This document shows positions 51,552-62,259 of a DNA stretch of 64,000 nucleotides, piece by piece. A model generated the notes under the pieces. That model was not told the origin of the DNA and did not search any database. It worked only from the letters and a program-made list of their open reading frames with translations. Both the position numbers and the translations under genes were made by a program. How positions within the stretch are numbered: position 1 is the stretch's first letter; the number at the start of each line of letters is the position of its first letter. Origin of the DNA: Irpex lacteus (taxonomy: Eukaryota; Basidiomycota; Agaricomycetes; Polyporales; Irpicaceae); NCBI GenBank assembly GCA_001986395.2, contig MQVO02000030.1:186001-250000 (forward strand), written 5' to 3'.

Positions 51552-52459
51552 ATGTCAAAGAGAGCACTCATCCTTATCGCAGATGGCACCGAAGAGATGG
51601 AATTGTACGTGAATGTTGCTGTGTGACGGGGCCCGCTAATCGATTTTACTCTCGTTTTGTAGCACTATCACCTACGACACCCTGGTTCGTGCGGGTGTAT
51701 CGGTGACCTCTGCGTATGTTTCTGCGGAGAGTGATAATGGTGCAGGATATAGCAGCCCACCCTTCGCGAAAGGCTCGAGAGGGATCAACATCCTCCCGGA
51801 CACATACTTTTCTCCGCAAGAGGCTACACCTGTACGTACATCTTCACGCTTTCTGTCCCTTTAACAGTGGAATAATGACACTTTACGTGGCCATAGGACA
51901 AGTTCGACCTCCTCGTCATCCCTGGTGGCGCGAAAGGTGCAGAGACAATCTCCTCCAGCTCACCCGTTCAACATCTCGTTCCACGGTATCTCGAGGAGGG
52001 AAAGTTCGTCGGTATGGTCTGTGCGGGAAGTCTCGCTGCATCTACGGCAAGCTTGCCCAAACAACCACTGACGTCTCATCCGAGCGTGAAGGAGAAGCTC
52101 GACAAAGGTACGTCAAGCAACATAGAGATCTAAGGTAGCAAATCTCTCATAGGTCCACGGCGAACATAGATTTTGAGTATTCGGATGAACCAGTTGTAGT
52201 ATCGGGTAAACTTGTTACGAGGTAAGTCATCTTGGAGCGCGGTAGGGTTTCACGAGTACTGATGAGTTTCCCTTCACTAAGTCGTGGCCCTGGTAAGTCA
52301 GCCCGTACATTAATGAGATGTTTTGCGTGCAGCTAACACACCTACGGTGTAGGTACTACATTTCCGTTTGTTTTTACTCTCGTGGAACTCCTTTTGGGGA
52401 AGGAGAAGCGGGCTGAAGTTGTTGGCCCGATGGTGTTTCCTGCCAACACGTTTGCTTGA
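51552..52459 (+). CDS. DJ-1/PfpI family protein
   Basis: Six exons: 51552-51604, 51663-51831, 51897-52107, 52170-52221, 52282-52292, 52353-52459; 200 aa. Members of this family act in oxidative-stress and glyoxal handling. Landmarks: MSKRALILIADGTEEMEFTI with the active-site Glu, KFDLLVIPGGAKGAE, the nucleophile elbow VCAGSLAAS with the reactive Cys, and VTSRGPGTTFPFVFTLVELL. Exon 5 is an 11-nt microexon. The length matches the ~190-aa DJ-1 clade. Between Asp-Lys and FEYSDEPVVV the acceptor used is at 52168-52169; an earlier AG gives a truncated product. Confidence 0.95.
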
Positions 52460-52935
52460 ACCAAATAATTCGATATAAGACCCTTTCACGCTTGGATGTG
52501 CCTGTATCATTTCTACGCGTAAGATGTATATACTACAGTTCCCGTCTATGAATAGCTGATGGGGTTAAGAGGCCGAGCGTACTGCGCAGACCAATTTCAA
52601 TCTGACTTCAAGACTTACAGTAATTATCGAGATAAGATAAGATTTACACGTCCCCGCTTATCGCCTAAATCAGGTAATTCCCGCCGATCGTTCGTCCCCG
52701 ACTGAGTGGTGTCAGGGGCGGGTCTTGTTACTATTCTCGGCCACCTCTTGGTCCTGGACGCTGCGCAGAATGCTTCCGAACCACGACCACCACCGACGAA
52801 AACAACCTTCACGGCCTAAATAACCCAATTGCAACAGACTCCACTGCCGTCATTGCTGGCTGCCTCATGAAGCTGCGCAGCGACTGGCATTATTCCTTCA
52901 AAACATAGCGCGGGCTCGTAACAGCTAGTAATTAC
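52460..52935. other. Intergenic region, no gene seen
   Basis: 476 bp. It holds the 5' flank of the potassium channel gene. Confidence 0.5.
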
Positions 52936-55900
52936 ATGGGCTTGCCGGTCATTCTATCTGCTTTACATCTCGCATCGTTTCTTCGACCCAACCAGAGGGA
53001 TAAAGACCCAGAGAAAGGAAACGTACAGCAAGAGGAGAGGGGCGGAAATGGCGAGGGCGAGCATGAACAAGATGTGGACGCAGACGATGAAGATGAACTC
53101 GGGGATGACCCTCTCACTGGACCTCACAGGCTGCACCGCGTAGGCTCGGCCACTCACAATACTTTTTTCTCAAGCTCCATGGACGAGAAGGGTCTCCCCG
53201 AGTACTTCGAGCAGCACCAGCCATGGTATAAGCGCATTATGTCGTACGTGTTCCCCAAGGAAGAGAGTGAAGAGTCTTTGGAGAAGTTCGTCCCCAACTA
53301 TCGGTGGACACCCATCATCTCTGGTGTTGTCGTGCCGTTCTCGATTCTCCTAGAGATTCCTGGATTGACGGAACACTGGTATGTGCGTACGGAAGCCAAC
53401 AATATCGTAGAGTCAAAGAGTAACCCACCAATCCTCGACATTGGCCTGGCCATCTCGATGGCTTGCGCGCTGGCGGCGAACATATGCTTAGTCATGCGAT
53501 TCTTGGAAAAACGGGTCAAGACAGTGACTCTATTGACGATAGTATTCCTTACAGTGCATGGTGCGTAGTTGATTTGTTTGTTGAGGCGTATACAAACTGT
53601 TAATGTACTCATAGACTTAATCAACATCGTCGCTGTGACAGTGTTCGGTGTAGAGCATCGTTTCGACGACGGCTTCACCTACGGCCAGTCCTTTTGGCTG
53701 ACCGTCTGCTCTACCATAGCCTCGACTGTCACAAATGTCACCGTCATTATGGACTATGCCCGCACTCCCCAATTCTCTCGTAGCGGTATGTCTCCGCTTA
53801 CGCTATCACTGTCCCCCATCTCATACGTTGCTGGATTTAGGCAGCGGTCTCACACGCAAGCAGCGCGCCCTCGTCATCATAGTCATCGTACTCCTCGTCT
53901 ACATCGCGTTCGGTGCCCTCGTAAACTCCTTCATTATGCATCTCAATTTTGTCGACGGTCTCTACTTCACCGTCGTCACAATTGAGACTATCGGCTTCGG
54001 CGACATCCACCCTACTAACACCGGTACTCGTGTCTTCACCTGCTGCTATATGGCCTTTGGAATCATCAACGTCGGTGTGGCCGTCGCCATGACGAGAGAG
54101 ACAGTACTCGAGGGGCTGGAGCTCGGGTATAGGAAGAGGGTGAGGATGTTGAGGGTGAGGCGGCTGGAGGCCAAGAGGTTCAGGAGATGGGAGGCGAGGT
54201 GGAGACGTGCCGTCGAATGGAGGCTGAGGGAGGCTGGACATCCTCTTTGGGTGCCCGACCATCGATATCCGCAGGAAAAAGTAAGGTTTGTGGGGCTGAG
54301 AGGAGAGAGTAAGGGGTCTGGAGAGGTTCATTGGATGAGGAAGTGGTTGGAGTCCATCGGTCTTAGGAGGAATGACGACGAGAGAAGGGCGCCGCATCTT
54401 CGTGGACACCCGCCAGGGAAGCATCTCAATATCGACGCGTTGTCAACTCAGCAACTGGAGGCTGCGGCTCTGGAGGCTGGCGTACCACTCGAAATGTTCC
54501 TCTCCGTTCCGCGGAAGGTTGGAGACCACCACAAGGATGATGCGCGCAGTCACACCGAGTCGCACAAGGATGGATTTGGCCGAGACAAGTCTTCTTATAT
54601 GCGATGGTTCAGACACCGACAGCCGAACGCGAACGACTGGCCATCTGAGCCGCAGACTCCTACACAGGCGCAGGTGGGGCGTATCGCGGCGATGTTAACA
54701 AAATTTGCGATCGCGGTGACGGGGGCGCATGTGCATATGCTCGGACATTCACCAGAGACCCACGAGCATCTGGAGAAGGAGGCCGCGCAGGAGGCTGAGC
54801 CGCAGGGAAATAGTGTTTGGTTCGACGAGCATAACCCTAAGGCGGATGGACATCAAGACGAGGCAAGTCATGGTACCTCTGATACTGGTAGAGAAGATGC
54901 ACGTGGTAAGCATCAAGAGGGCTTGCTCACTGAAGGCAGTCTTCTCCCGAAGATGCCAGAGCCTGTGAAGGACGCTGCTAAGGACAGGAAGGAGGCATTC
55001 GGATTCGTTCGTGACAAGGACATCAGCGATGACGCGAAATATGAAGAGAAGCGGGCTTACATATCAAAGGTGCGAGCATGCCGCCGTATGATGACTGGAT
55101 AGTGTAGGCTGATGCAAATGGCAATGATAGCTTGCCTTTGCTTGGTCGATTTTCTTTTTCTTCTGGTTTGTGAGTATCGACAATTATGCGAGATCATCCA
55201 GCTTCCGCTAACGATGGTGACTGACCAGGTCGGCTCCGCCATCTTTCATGCCACGGAAGGATGGCCTTATGGAGACGCAATGTACTTTTGTGAGTGTTCC
55301 TGCATGCCTCCTAGTATGGTGTTTGATTTATGTCTCTGGTAGGCTTTTTGGCTTTCACGACGACGGGGTACGGCGACTTTGCTCCCGCCTCGCCCGCCGG
55401 ACGATCAGTTTTTGTCGTGTGGGCCTTGATGGGAGTTGCCACCATGACCATTCTCATCGCTGGTGCGTAACCTCAAGTATCCATCTCTCCTCGGTTTCGT
55501 TCTGACTTTCTGTTTCAGTCATCGAAGAGGCTGGATCGTCCAAGTACAAGAATGCTCTGCACTCCAAAGCGTTCGACAACGCGGTTAAGAAGTTTCGGAT
55601 GCGCGAGAACAAGGAGACAGAAGCCATAGCCGCCCGTTCTCGTCCCGAAGTCCCTCGTACGCACAGTGACACCTCTCTACAACAGGCCACAGAAGCCGCG
55701 AGTGTTGCTGCTCAACGAGAGCTCGAGAGACTGCCCAACCAAATTCTTCAGCAAGCGCGGGTATTCCATTCGCATATGCAGTATCTGGCGAATAATGCAG
55801 ATACGAACTGGGAGGAGACGAGGAATTCGGAATCGGCGGCGGCGACGGCGAACGAAGGGAGGAATGCTGCGTCGAGGACACCAGCGGAGCTGAGGGCACT

Positions 55901-56288
55901 GTTGGATGAGATCGCAAATTTGGACGAGATAGGGGAGAGGACAAAGAGGGATATCATGGAGGACGATGAAACGCGGAACGTAAGTAAATTCCCTTCCGGC
56001 AGCATCGAATAATGCTCATCGAGAATGTCTGAATAGACCCTACTAATGTTGAGCATAGAAAGTACGTCGACTGTCATCTTGGTAGTTTCCACAATGTTGC
56101 TGATCGTCGTTGTTGCAGCTAATTTGAGAAGACTCATCAATGCCGCTCAACGGTCACTGGGGGCACTCGCTGAGCGAGACAGCCTCTTGGCGCTGCAACG
56201 ACAGAGAGAGTACGAAAGCAGACCTTCGTCCTCCAAGACCCGCACGACGGCCGATTCAGAAACCATACAAACGAACGAACACCCATGA
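52936..56288 (+). CDS. TOK-type two-pore-domain outward-rectifier potassium channel
   Basis: Exons 52936-53560, 53615-53785, 53841-55069, 55103-55165, 55229-55289, 55343-55462, 55519-55979, 56037-56288; about 993 aa. TOK channels of the fungal plasma membrane have eight helices and two pore loops. The first pore reads TIETIGFGDIHP and the second AFTTTGYGDFAP, both with intact selectivity filters. A long, charged cytoplasmic linker (~350 residues with many His/Glu/Lys) separates the halves, much longer than in yeast TOK1. Exon 8 adds another helix (VILVVSTMLLIVVVAANL), which may be an extra membrane segment. Two junctions are weak: the intron 55070-55102 is only 33 nt, is frame-neutral and contains an in-frame TAG; and the next donor must be GTTTGT at 55166 although a better GTGAGT lies 4 bp later out of phase. 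Confidence 0.93.
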
Positions 56289-56987
56289 TCTCTATCACGC
56301 CCCATGTAGTCGTTATTAATTCTTGCGAACATTGTGTACGTTGTTTGGTCTCACATCTGTATTATATTACTCGCATTTTTGGTTGTTTGTAGCTCTATGT
56401 GTACAGTCATAACGTTGTCGTGCTGATATTTGATACCATCTACGAATAGGATGCATTCCCGGTTCTTTGTGGTTCGTACACTGTGGTGATCGGACTGGTT
56501 TCATATCAACTCTCCAACGAGCCACCTAATTTGATAGCGTCCTAAGTTAGAGGAACGGTGGATACGATCGGGGCTGTCCCTTACCTCAAATAGATCTTCC
56601 CGCACCCCTCGAGGCCCGGTGTGTCCATCTTCACTTCGTCATCATAACGGTTCATTGACAGGTATCTGCGTTGTAGGAGAAGAAATTGTTCCATGGAATC
56701 CGAGATGTGTTCAGCAGCCCAGAAGGGTATGCAGCAGGATGCTCCAGAGGACTGTCCCTCGCGTCGCACCTAGTGGGAACCCCATGCAGGCCTTTGCGGT
56801 GTCGAATTGCGGCAGCAACTGGATCAAGCGGATGCAAACTTAGGAGTCGCTTCCCCACAGCAGGAGGCGGTACAAAACGCACTACCACTACTGACTAGGA
56901 AACGGATACATAAATCGCCAAATGCAAGCTTGAAGAGTAGATAGTGCAACCCGCCCCCCACACTCTGAATCTCCAGGAATTCTCGAT
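56289..56987. other. Intergenic region, no gene seen
   Basis: About 700 bp between the channel and the small secreted protein. No supported feature. Confidence 0.5.
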
Positions 56988-57432
56988 ATGATTCGCTCCA
57001 CATTCAACGTCTGTATGTTTTTCGTCCTCGCCTTGCTCATTGCGCAGGTCGTTGGGGCCCCAGCATCGAAAGACGCGCTCGATGGTGAGTCGCCGTTCCG
57101 CTACGTGAGCCAAACTGGAGCTGAAATGCCGCTTCAGCACTCGAAACTTTCGAGGGGAACATTGCTGCATCCGTATTGAGCGGACGCAACTCAGGCTGTG
57201 AGTTTGCAGAACGACCTCGTGCTATTCCGGCAGTAAAGCTTACTTTCCTTCGACAGCTGCAAAGACTATTGGAGGCTATGGTTGCTGGAACTTCACGACT
57301 CCAGGTTCAAGCCCGCCGCGGCTCTTACCTCTAGGCGACTCGAAGCGACTCTTTTTCCGCAATGGTTCGCACATTTGCTTTGGTCCTGGTCCTGTCGTGT
57401 TCAACAGAACGAATTTGGTGGCCAATTCTTGA
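56988..57432 (+). CDS. Small secreted protein, 110 aa
   Basis: Three exons, 56988-57084, 57138-57197, 57257-57432, with GTGAGT donors at both introns and CAG acceptors; phases match. A strong signal peptide (MIRSTFNVC, then FFVLALLIAQVVGA) precedes a mature chain of about 86 residues. It has an acidic/Ala start (DALETFEGNIAASV), then TIGGYGCWNFTTPG, a Ser/Pro/Leu stretch, and NGSHICFGPGPVVFNRT. Two cysteines could form one disulphide, and three N-x-S/T sites (NFT, NGS, NRT) fit secretion. I recognise no family. Size, signal peptide and compactness fit the loose class of small secreted proteins of basidiomycetes, some of which are effectors, but nothing here proves such a role. Confidence 0.72.
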
Positions 57433-57614
57433 CGTAGTATAATCACTGTCTCGGTTTCACTTGCTATCTTGTAATTTATGGAACGTGATTCCAGTCACGG
57501 AAGAACAGAGATACTCTTGCTGGTTAACGGATCAATTATTAGCGCTCCGATGGCAGATATTGTGTCTTGGCTCATGTTCCAGTTCTTGTGCACCGACAAC
57601 GGACATACTATTTC

Positions 57615-59185
57615 ATGCTCGCTGCATCCCGCTCAACGGTCACAACAGCGTACAAGATTCTACCAACAATCCCTGGATGGCGGTCACATGCCATATACAT
57701 AGACCGAGGCGTGCTCGTCATCAACAAACCTTCCGGATTGGCGTCGCAGCCTGGCCCGTCATCTGTAAGCACGGCTCATCCAGGTTTTTAGTCACTGGAC
57801 GTTCTTAAAGTGGGAGATTATTGGAGTAGGGAAGAAAAGGCAAACCGGATAGCGTACGACCTGTACTTGAACGTACGTTGGGATGATTTGAGAGTGCAGA
57901 TACGAGTACTCACAGAGTGTTGTTAAATCAGGTTTCGCGGAGAACGGACACTTGCCGTGGCCATGTCATCGCTTGGACAAGGTCAGCAGAAGTAGGATAA
58001 TTCACCTCGCAAGTAGGCTCAATGAACTCGAAATAGCGAACGACAGGTGCTCTGCTTTGTGGCCGCAACCCATCTATCCAAAGAGACCTACACGCCCAAT
58101 TCGCGTCAGGGGATGTCGAAAGGAGATACCTTGCCATTGTTCGAGGAGGAGATAAGAGCTTCAAGAAAAACGAGTTTGTGGTCAGAACGCTTCTCGAGAC
58201 AGTGGACGGGAGTGTGCGTGTCCCGAAAGAAGGGGACCCTGTGAGCGCAGAAGGGAAGAGGCAGTGGGGAGAAACAACTGTGAGGGTGTTGGCGAGTTCT
58301 GTAAGTGATTCTGGCACTGGGCCCGCCTATGTGTGACTGATTAGAGAGGCATAGCCAGTCGCCCCGCTCACTCTCGTCGAACTCGAAGCAAAGACAGGGC
58401 GGCGACATCAGCTTCGAGTACACGCCGCACACCTAGGAGGTAAGACAATCCCTTCGCCAATTCGTACTTTATCCTCCGCTCTTACTCACATACTAGAACC
58501 CAATCTTGTCTCGGCCCGACCTTGAAACGTTGATCCTCAACTTTGTGACACATTCGTGAACTGGAATGTCGAACAGCGCCGATCCTGGGCGACTCGCGCT
58601 ATGCAAGCTCAAAACTCTCACCGCAGATCGCAGGGATTATGAAGGCTTTCGAAGCTCAGCAAGCAGACGCCAACGCCAACGCCACCGTGAAAAAGAAGGG
58701 CAAGAACGTTAGAGGTGGAAAGCCAGGGAACCGTGACCAAGAGGAGAAGCCGGACGACAAATTGTACCTCCACGCGTCGTACATAGAGTTCTTCGTAAGC
58801 ATCGTCTTTCTCCCATTGACGATATTTCCAATACTCCCCACCTTTCAACGCCTACGCCTACGCCCCAGCCGACTTCGTGAATATGTCCACTATCTTCTCC
58901 CTTCCCTTTCACTTCCGGAATAATAGCCTCTCGTTCTATTGAGCTGTGCAACGTGCTAACGACATCAACTACTCTTCCTTGAAACACCAGAGATATCGCT
59001 CGTCGGGGGCACACAAACGCCTTCGACTGGGAATCAGAGCTCCTCTCCCATCATACTTCGTCGAACTATGCCAGTTATTCGCTCTGCCTCTGCCGGAAGA
59101 GTACATGATGGGCGGCGTCTACGTCGATGGACAGAAGCAGGAGAACGGGGAAGTAGAGGACTTGGAAGGACGATGGCGAGCGTGA
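57615..59185 (+). CDS. RluA-family pseudouridine synthase, N-terminal junction unresolved
   Basis: Supported exons: 57615-57764, 57932-57981, 58037-58300, 58355-58439, 58577-58794, 58991-59185. The enzyme isomerises uridine to pseudouridine in RNA. Landmarks: MLAASRSTVTTAY, IYIDRGVLVINKPSGLASQ, PWPCHRLDKRTTGALL with the catalytic Asp of HRLDK, RRYLAIVRGG, KTGRRHQLRVHAAHLGAPILGD, and PLPSYFVELCQLF near the end. Splices 3-6 fit exactly. Between 57764 (phase 0) and 57932 (entering in phase 1) one base is missing, or a middle exon (57792-57869, LDVLKVGDYWSREEKANR) is used with a 27-nt gap before it. The C-terminal half has a low-complexity insert (NANATVKKKGKNVRGG). A mitochondrial role is plausible but not shown. 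Confidence 0.9.
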
Positions 59186-59887
59186 GTGGCTCTCACTGTT
59201 TAACGTTTACCTCCTATCCGAGTCATTGTGCGCCAATGTGCGATGGACGGTGGGCAGTGTTCCTTGATCTACCGGACGCAGCATGTCCGCGGTCGCCATT
59301 GGAAAGCGCTGTGAGGGGCGTTCGGGAGAATCAATGTGCTGACGAGAGCTATGGCTTTTCTTTGACGTAGAAGGCGCGGTGGCATTGACTTGAACGCGGC
59401 CTCGAGTTCCTAAGACCATCCCTTTCCTATCACCTAATTCTCAGGCCTAATTCCCGACGATCGACCCATGCCTACCGGACTTGGTGTCTCTGGAGCTCGC
59501 AGGTTGAGTCGCAGCAAAGCCACGCACGGGATGTAGGATGGTGATGCGGTGCTTATAGCATGTATCTGAACGTTCTAGATCTATTTTGGGGCAGCTGGTA
59601 CAACAGGTAAAAATAAGGGATAATCTGGCTCATAAATTGTGCAAGGTACTACTGAATGCGGGCGGGTATAAAAATACAACTTGGGATATCGAATGGACGT
59701 GAGGTGAGGTGGTATGAGGCGTATTAATGTGCATGGTCTCTATGGTACGAGAGGGGTGGGATGAATAAGTTAAGAGCGGAAGTTAACGTGCCTGAGAGTC
59801 GGTGCGGCTGTTGGCCGTGTAGGATAAGGGAATCGTGGATTGTGCGTGCTCATCTCGCTTCCCTCAGCCTCCGTGTTACTCCTGTTC
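59186..59887. other. Convergent intergenic region, no gene seen
   Basis: 702 bp between two convergent genes; no supported feature. Confidence 0.5.
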
Positions 59888-60455
59888 CTAGATGGATGAG
59901 CGAGGCGACAATGGCATTCGTCCTGGTCTACGGGCTAGCACTGGAACGTAACGACGCGCTGGGTCGGTACGCCTCGCGTCATCGACGACGTGTGGCTCAT
60001 CCTCGCCTGCCCCTGCATCTGTTGTGATGCCATCGCCATTCTTTGCCTCCTTTGCATACTCGCGTGCGTGCTTACGCTCCCGTGCCTCGAAACCGGTATC
60101 GACGACCGCGGGGACGACGCCACCATCAGCTTTTGTAGCCTCTCCATGACGTCTTTCGTCAACCACACTGTCTCTTTCTCCTCGTCGTGCAAAGCACTTT
60201 GCTCGTCGATGGTGCAGAGGACACGGAGGTCTGATGGGTGGACGGAGAGTGAGTGTGAGTAGCGGAAGATGGTGATGAATTCGTGTCGGAAGACTTTGAC
60301 GTCGGAGGGGGTGAGGGAAGATGCTAGTGAGTCTGGTGAGACTAGAGGGCGGACGTGTGATGTCAGAATGAAGTCATTGTTTGCTAATTTGTAGTGCGAA
60401 TACCTTGGACAAGGCAGACGTCGCCTTTCAGTTGAGCAAGCGCAAACTGTGGCAT
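59888..60455 (-). CDS. Conserved-looking unknown protein, broken by two single-base frame breaks
   Basis: The start at 60455 gives MPQFALAQLKGDVCLVQGIR. Near 60392-60397 the frame must gain one base to continue into YKLANNDFILTSHVRPL, TPSDVKVFRHEFITIFRYS, HPSDLRVLCTIDEQSALHDE and EKETVWLTKDVMERLQK. At the run of four T at 60131-60134 (plus strand) one more base leads from MERLQK into ADGGVVPAVVDTGFEARERK and a charged tail ending at TAG 59888. Both continuations read like one smooth protein of about 190 aa; without them the chain ends early or enters Met/Gln-rich out-of-frame sequence. No family recognised. It has no signal peptide or membrane segment. Confidence 0.6.
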
Positions 60456-61848
60456 TATGTCGTGAGGAGAGTTGTTCAGTGAGTGCGCGATACGTAGGAT
60501 AGGACGTCGACAAAGTGTAGTAGACTTCCTCGAGTTAGCGTCTTTGTCAGAGTCGGCGGAGGAGGAAAAGTGGTCCTTGTAAAACGAGTCACAAACGGAG
60601 ACCGAAGGAGGATTATATAGCAGACAGCTGTCAAAAGGATGAATGAATCAGTGGCCACTACCCACGCGTGGGACACGAGGACTCACAACGGGGCAGGGAG
60701 GGGGGCTAGTAGGGCCACCGGGAGACGGGCTTCTATATATAAAAGAGCCCGGAATCAGCCAGTGTGTAACCTTTTAGTAGGTCATAGTGCCATGCCAGCT
60801 TGCCTGCCAATCGTCGGTCGTAGTGTCCTATTGTCACCGTACTCACCGAACTCAAACCGGGTCACCGAGCACCCTGGCAGTGGGGCGAGTGTTTCCGATC
60901 TATTAGGATCTTGTGATGTAGATGGCCGACAATCTTTGAATCAACCCTTCCATCTCCATCTCTCGATCTCTTTTGACCCGCCGGCCAACTGCTCCCATTT
61001 GATCAAGGTAAAAATAAAGCACGCATGGCCATGGCCAGTCAGTTGTGGAGTCTCGACTACAAGTCTACGTCCGTGACTTCAAGGGATTGAATGAAGAACC
61101 ACGAGTTGGCTTACTTCACCCTTGCCTCACAACCCCCGGCGACGCTGCGCCTCTCAGCTGATTAGGATATCGCCGCACGCCCCCTTCACTGACTCTTCCA
61201 TACGCGTCTGCACAGGTCACACGAGCCATAGACTATACAATTGAGCTCACTCCAGTCAGTCGTCGAAGGAAACTGCTGGAATGGCTGAAATCTTCCAATG
61301 GATCTGGGACGTTTCTTTAACGTTTCTCCTACGTGAACGCGCCGATAAGGGAAAGAGAGTTGGGAAATCGTGTCGCCCTTAGAGGTTTCTAGCACCACCG
61401 AACCGGTCAACTGATCCATGATCGCTCAAACACCACATACCTGTGTTATGTACTTATGTATTGATCCCTATCTATTGACCAACCTATCCAGCAATCTTCA
61501 GGCTCTGAGGCTCTGAGACTCCTCCTCTCACAAGCGTCGACTTGGTGGTGTTTGGACGGCCGTATCAGGGATTCGGGATCAAAGTCAGTACTGCGGGTAT
61601 ATCGAACCACCTAAGACGCCACTTACGACCAAAGTTTGCACCAGAGAGTCAAAGACAATCAGATGTCATCGCGGCCGTGCTAGCATTTGCCTGCTAGCAG
61701 CCCGCCGTGTGACCTTCTTTGACTTTCGACTATCGATTCGTCTTTGAGTAGAGCTTCGAGCTTCAGGCGTGGTCGAGATAAAGGTGAGAGTTTCTTTACT
61801 AGGTTCTGATCTCATCACTCGTACTCCGGACCTACCCATGACGACAGC
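60456..61848. other. Intergenic region, no gene seen
   Basis: 1.4 kb without a supported gene. Coding-like words near 61680-61760 on the minus strand (ALLKDESIVESQ) may be an exon of the adjacent possible gene. Confidence 0.4.
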
Positions 61849-62046
61849 TTACGGTATCCTCGCGCAACCATCCTGCTCTCGTGCAATCTCGAGCAGTCTG
61901 TCAAACGGGCCAGAGGGGTAGGAATTCGGCAAGCGAGGAGGAATTGGCACGGATTCGGGACCTATTGCCCGGCTTTCTAACTTTCGACAGGTGCATTGGG
62001 TGCACGTTTCTAGATCGAACGTATACATGGACGGATCATTAGGGTG
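61849..62046 (-). CDS. Possible exon of a cysteine-containing protein
   Basis: Reading from an ATG near 62046: PNDPSMYTFDLE, CTQCTCRKLESRAI, then PIPPRLPNSYPSGPFDRLLE, ending at a GTAAGC donor near 61853. The composition is protein-like and the Cys-x2-Cys-x-Cys cluster is notable. A preceding exon (62190-62100, KEYTGLRRYDRLRRQPGP) ends with GTAAGT but does not join in phase. A terminal exon may lie at 61770-61690. No function assigned. Confidence 0.3.
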   Translation of the reverse strand, partial: HPNDPSMYTFDLETCTQCTCRKLESRAIGPESVPIPPRLPNSYPSGPFDRLLEIAREQDGCARIP

Positions 62047-62259
62047 AAGAGGCATGCTTGAACGATTGTGCGAACCTGGATTTGCAGACCAAACTTACCT
62101 TGAAAGACTGAGATTGCAATTGGCACGGTGGGTCCCGGCTGTCGCCTCAATCTATCGTATCGTCGCAAACCGGTGTACTCCTTTGCTGCCCGCGCAGTTG
62201 GCATTGACAGTTTCATTGAGGACAACGTAGTGAGTCCTGTCCGTGAAGACATGGAGTCT

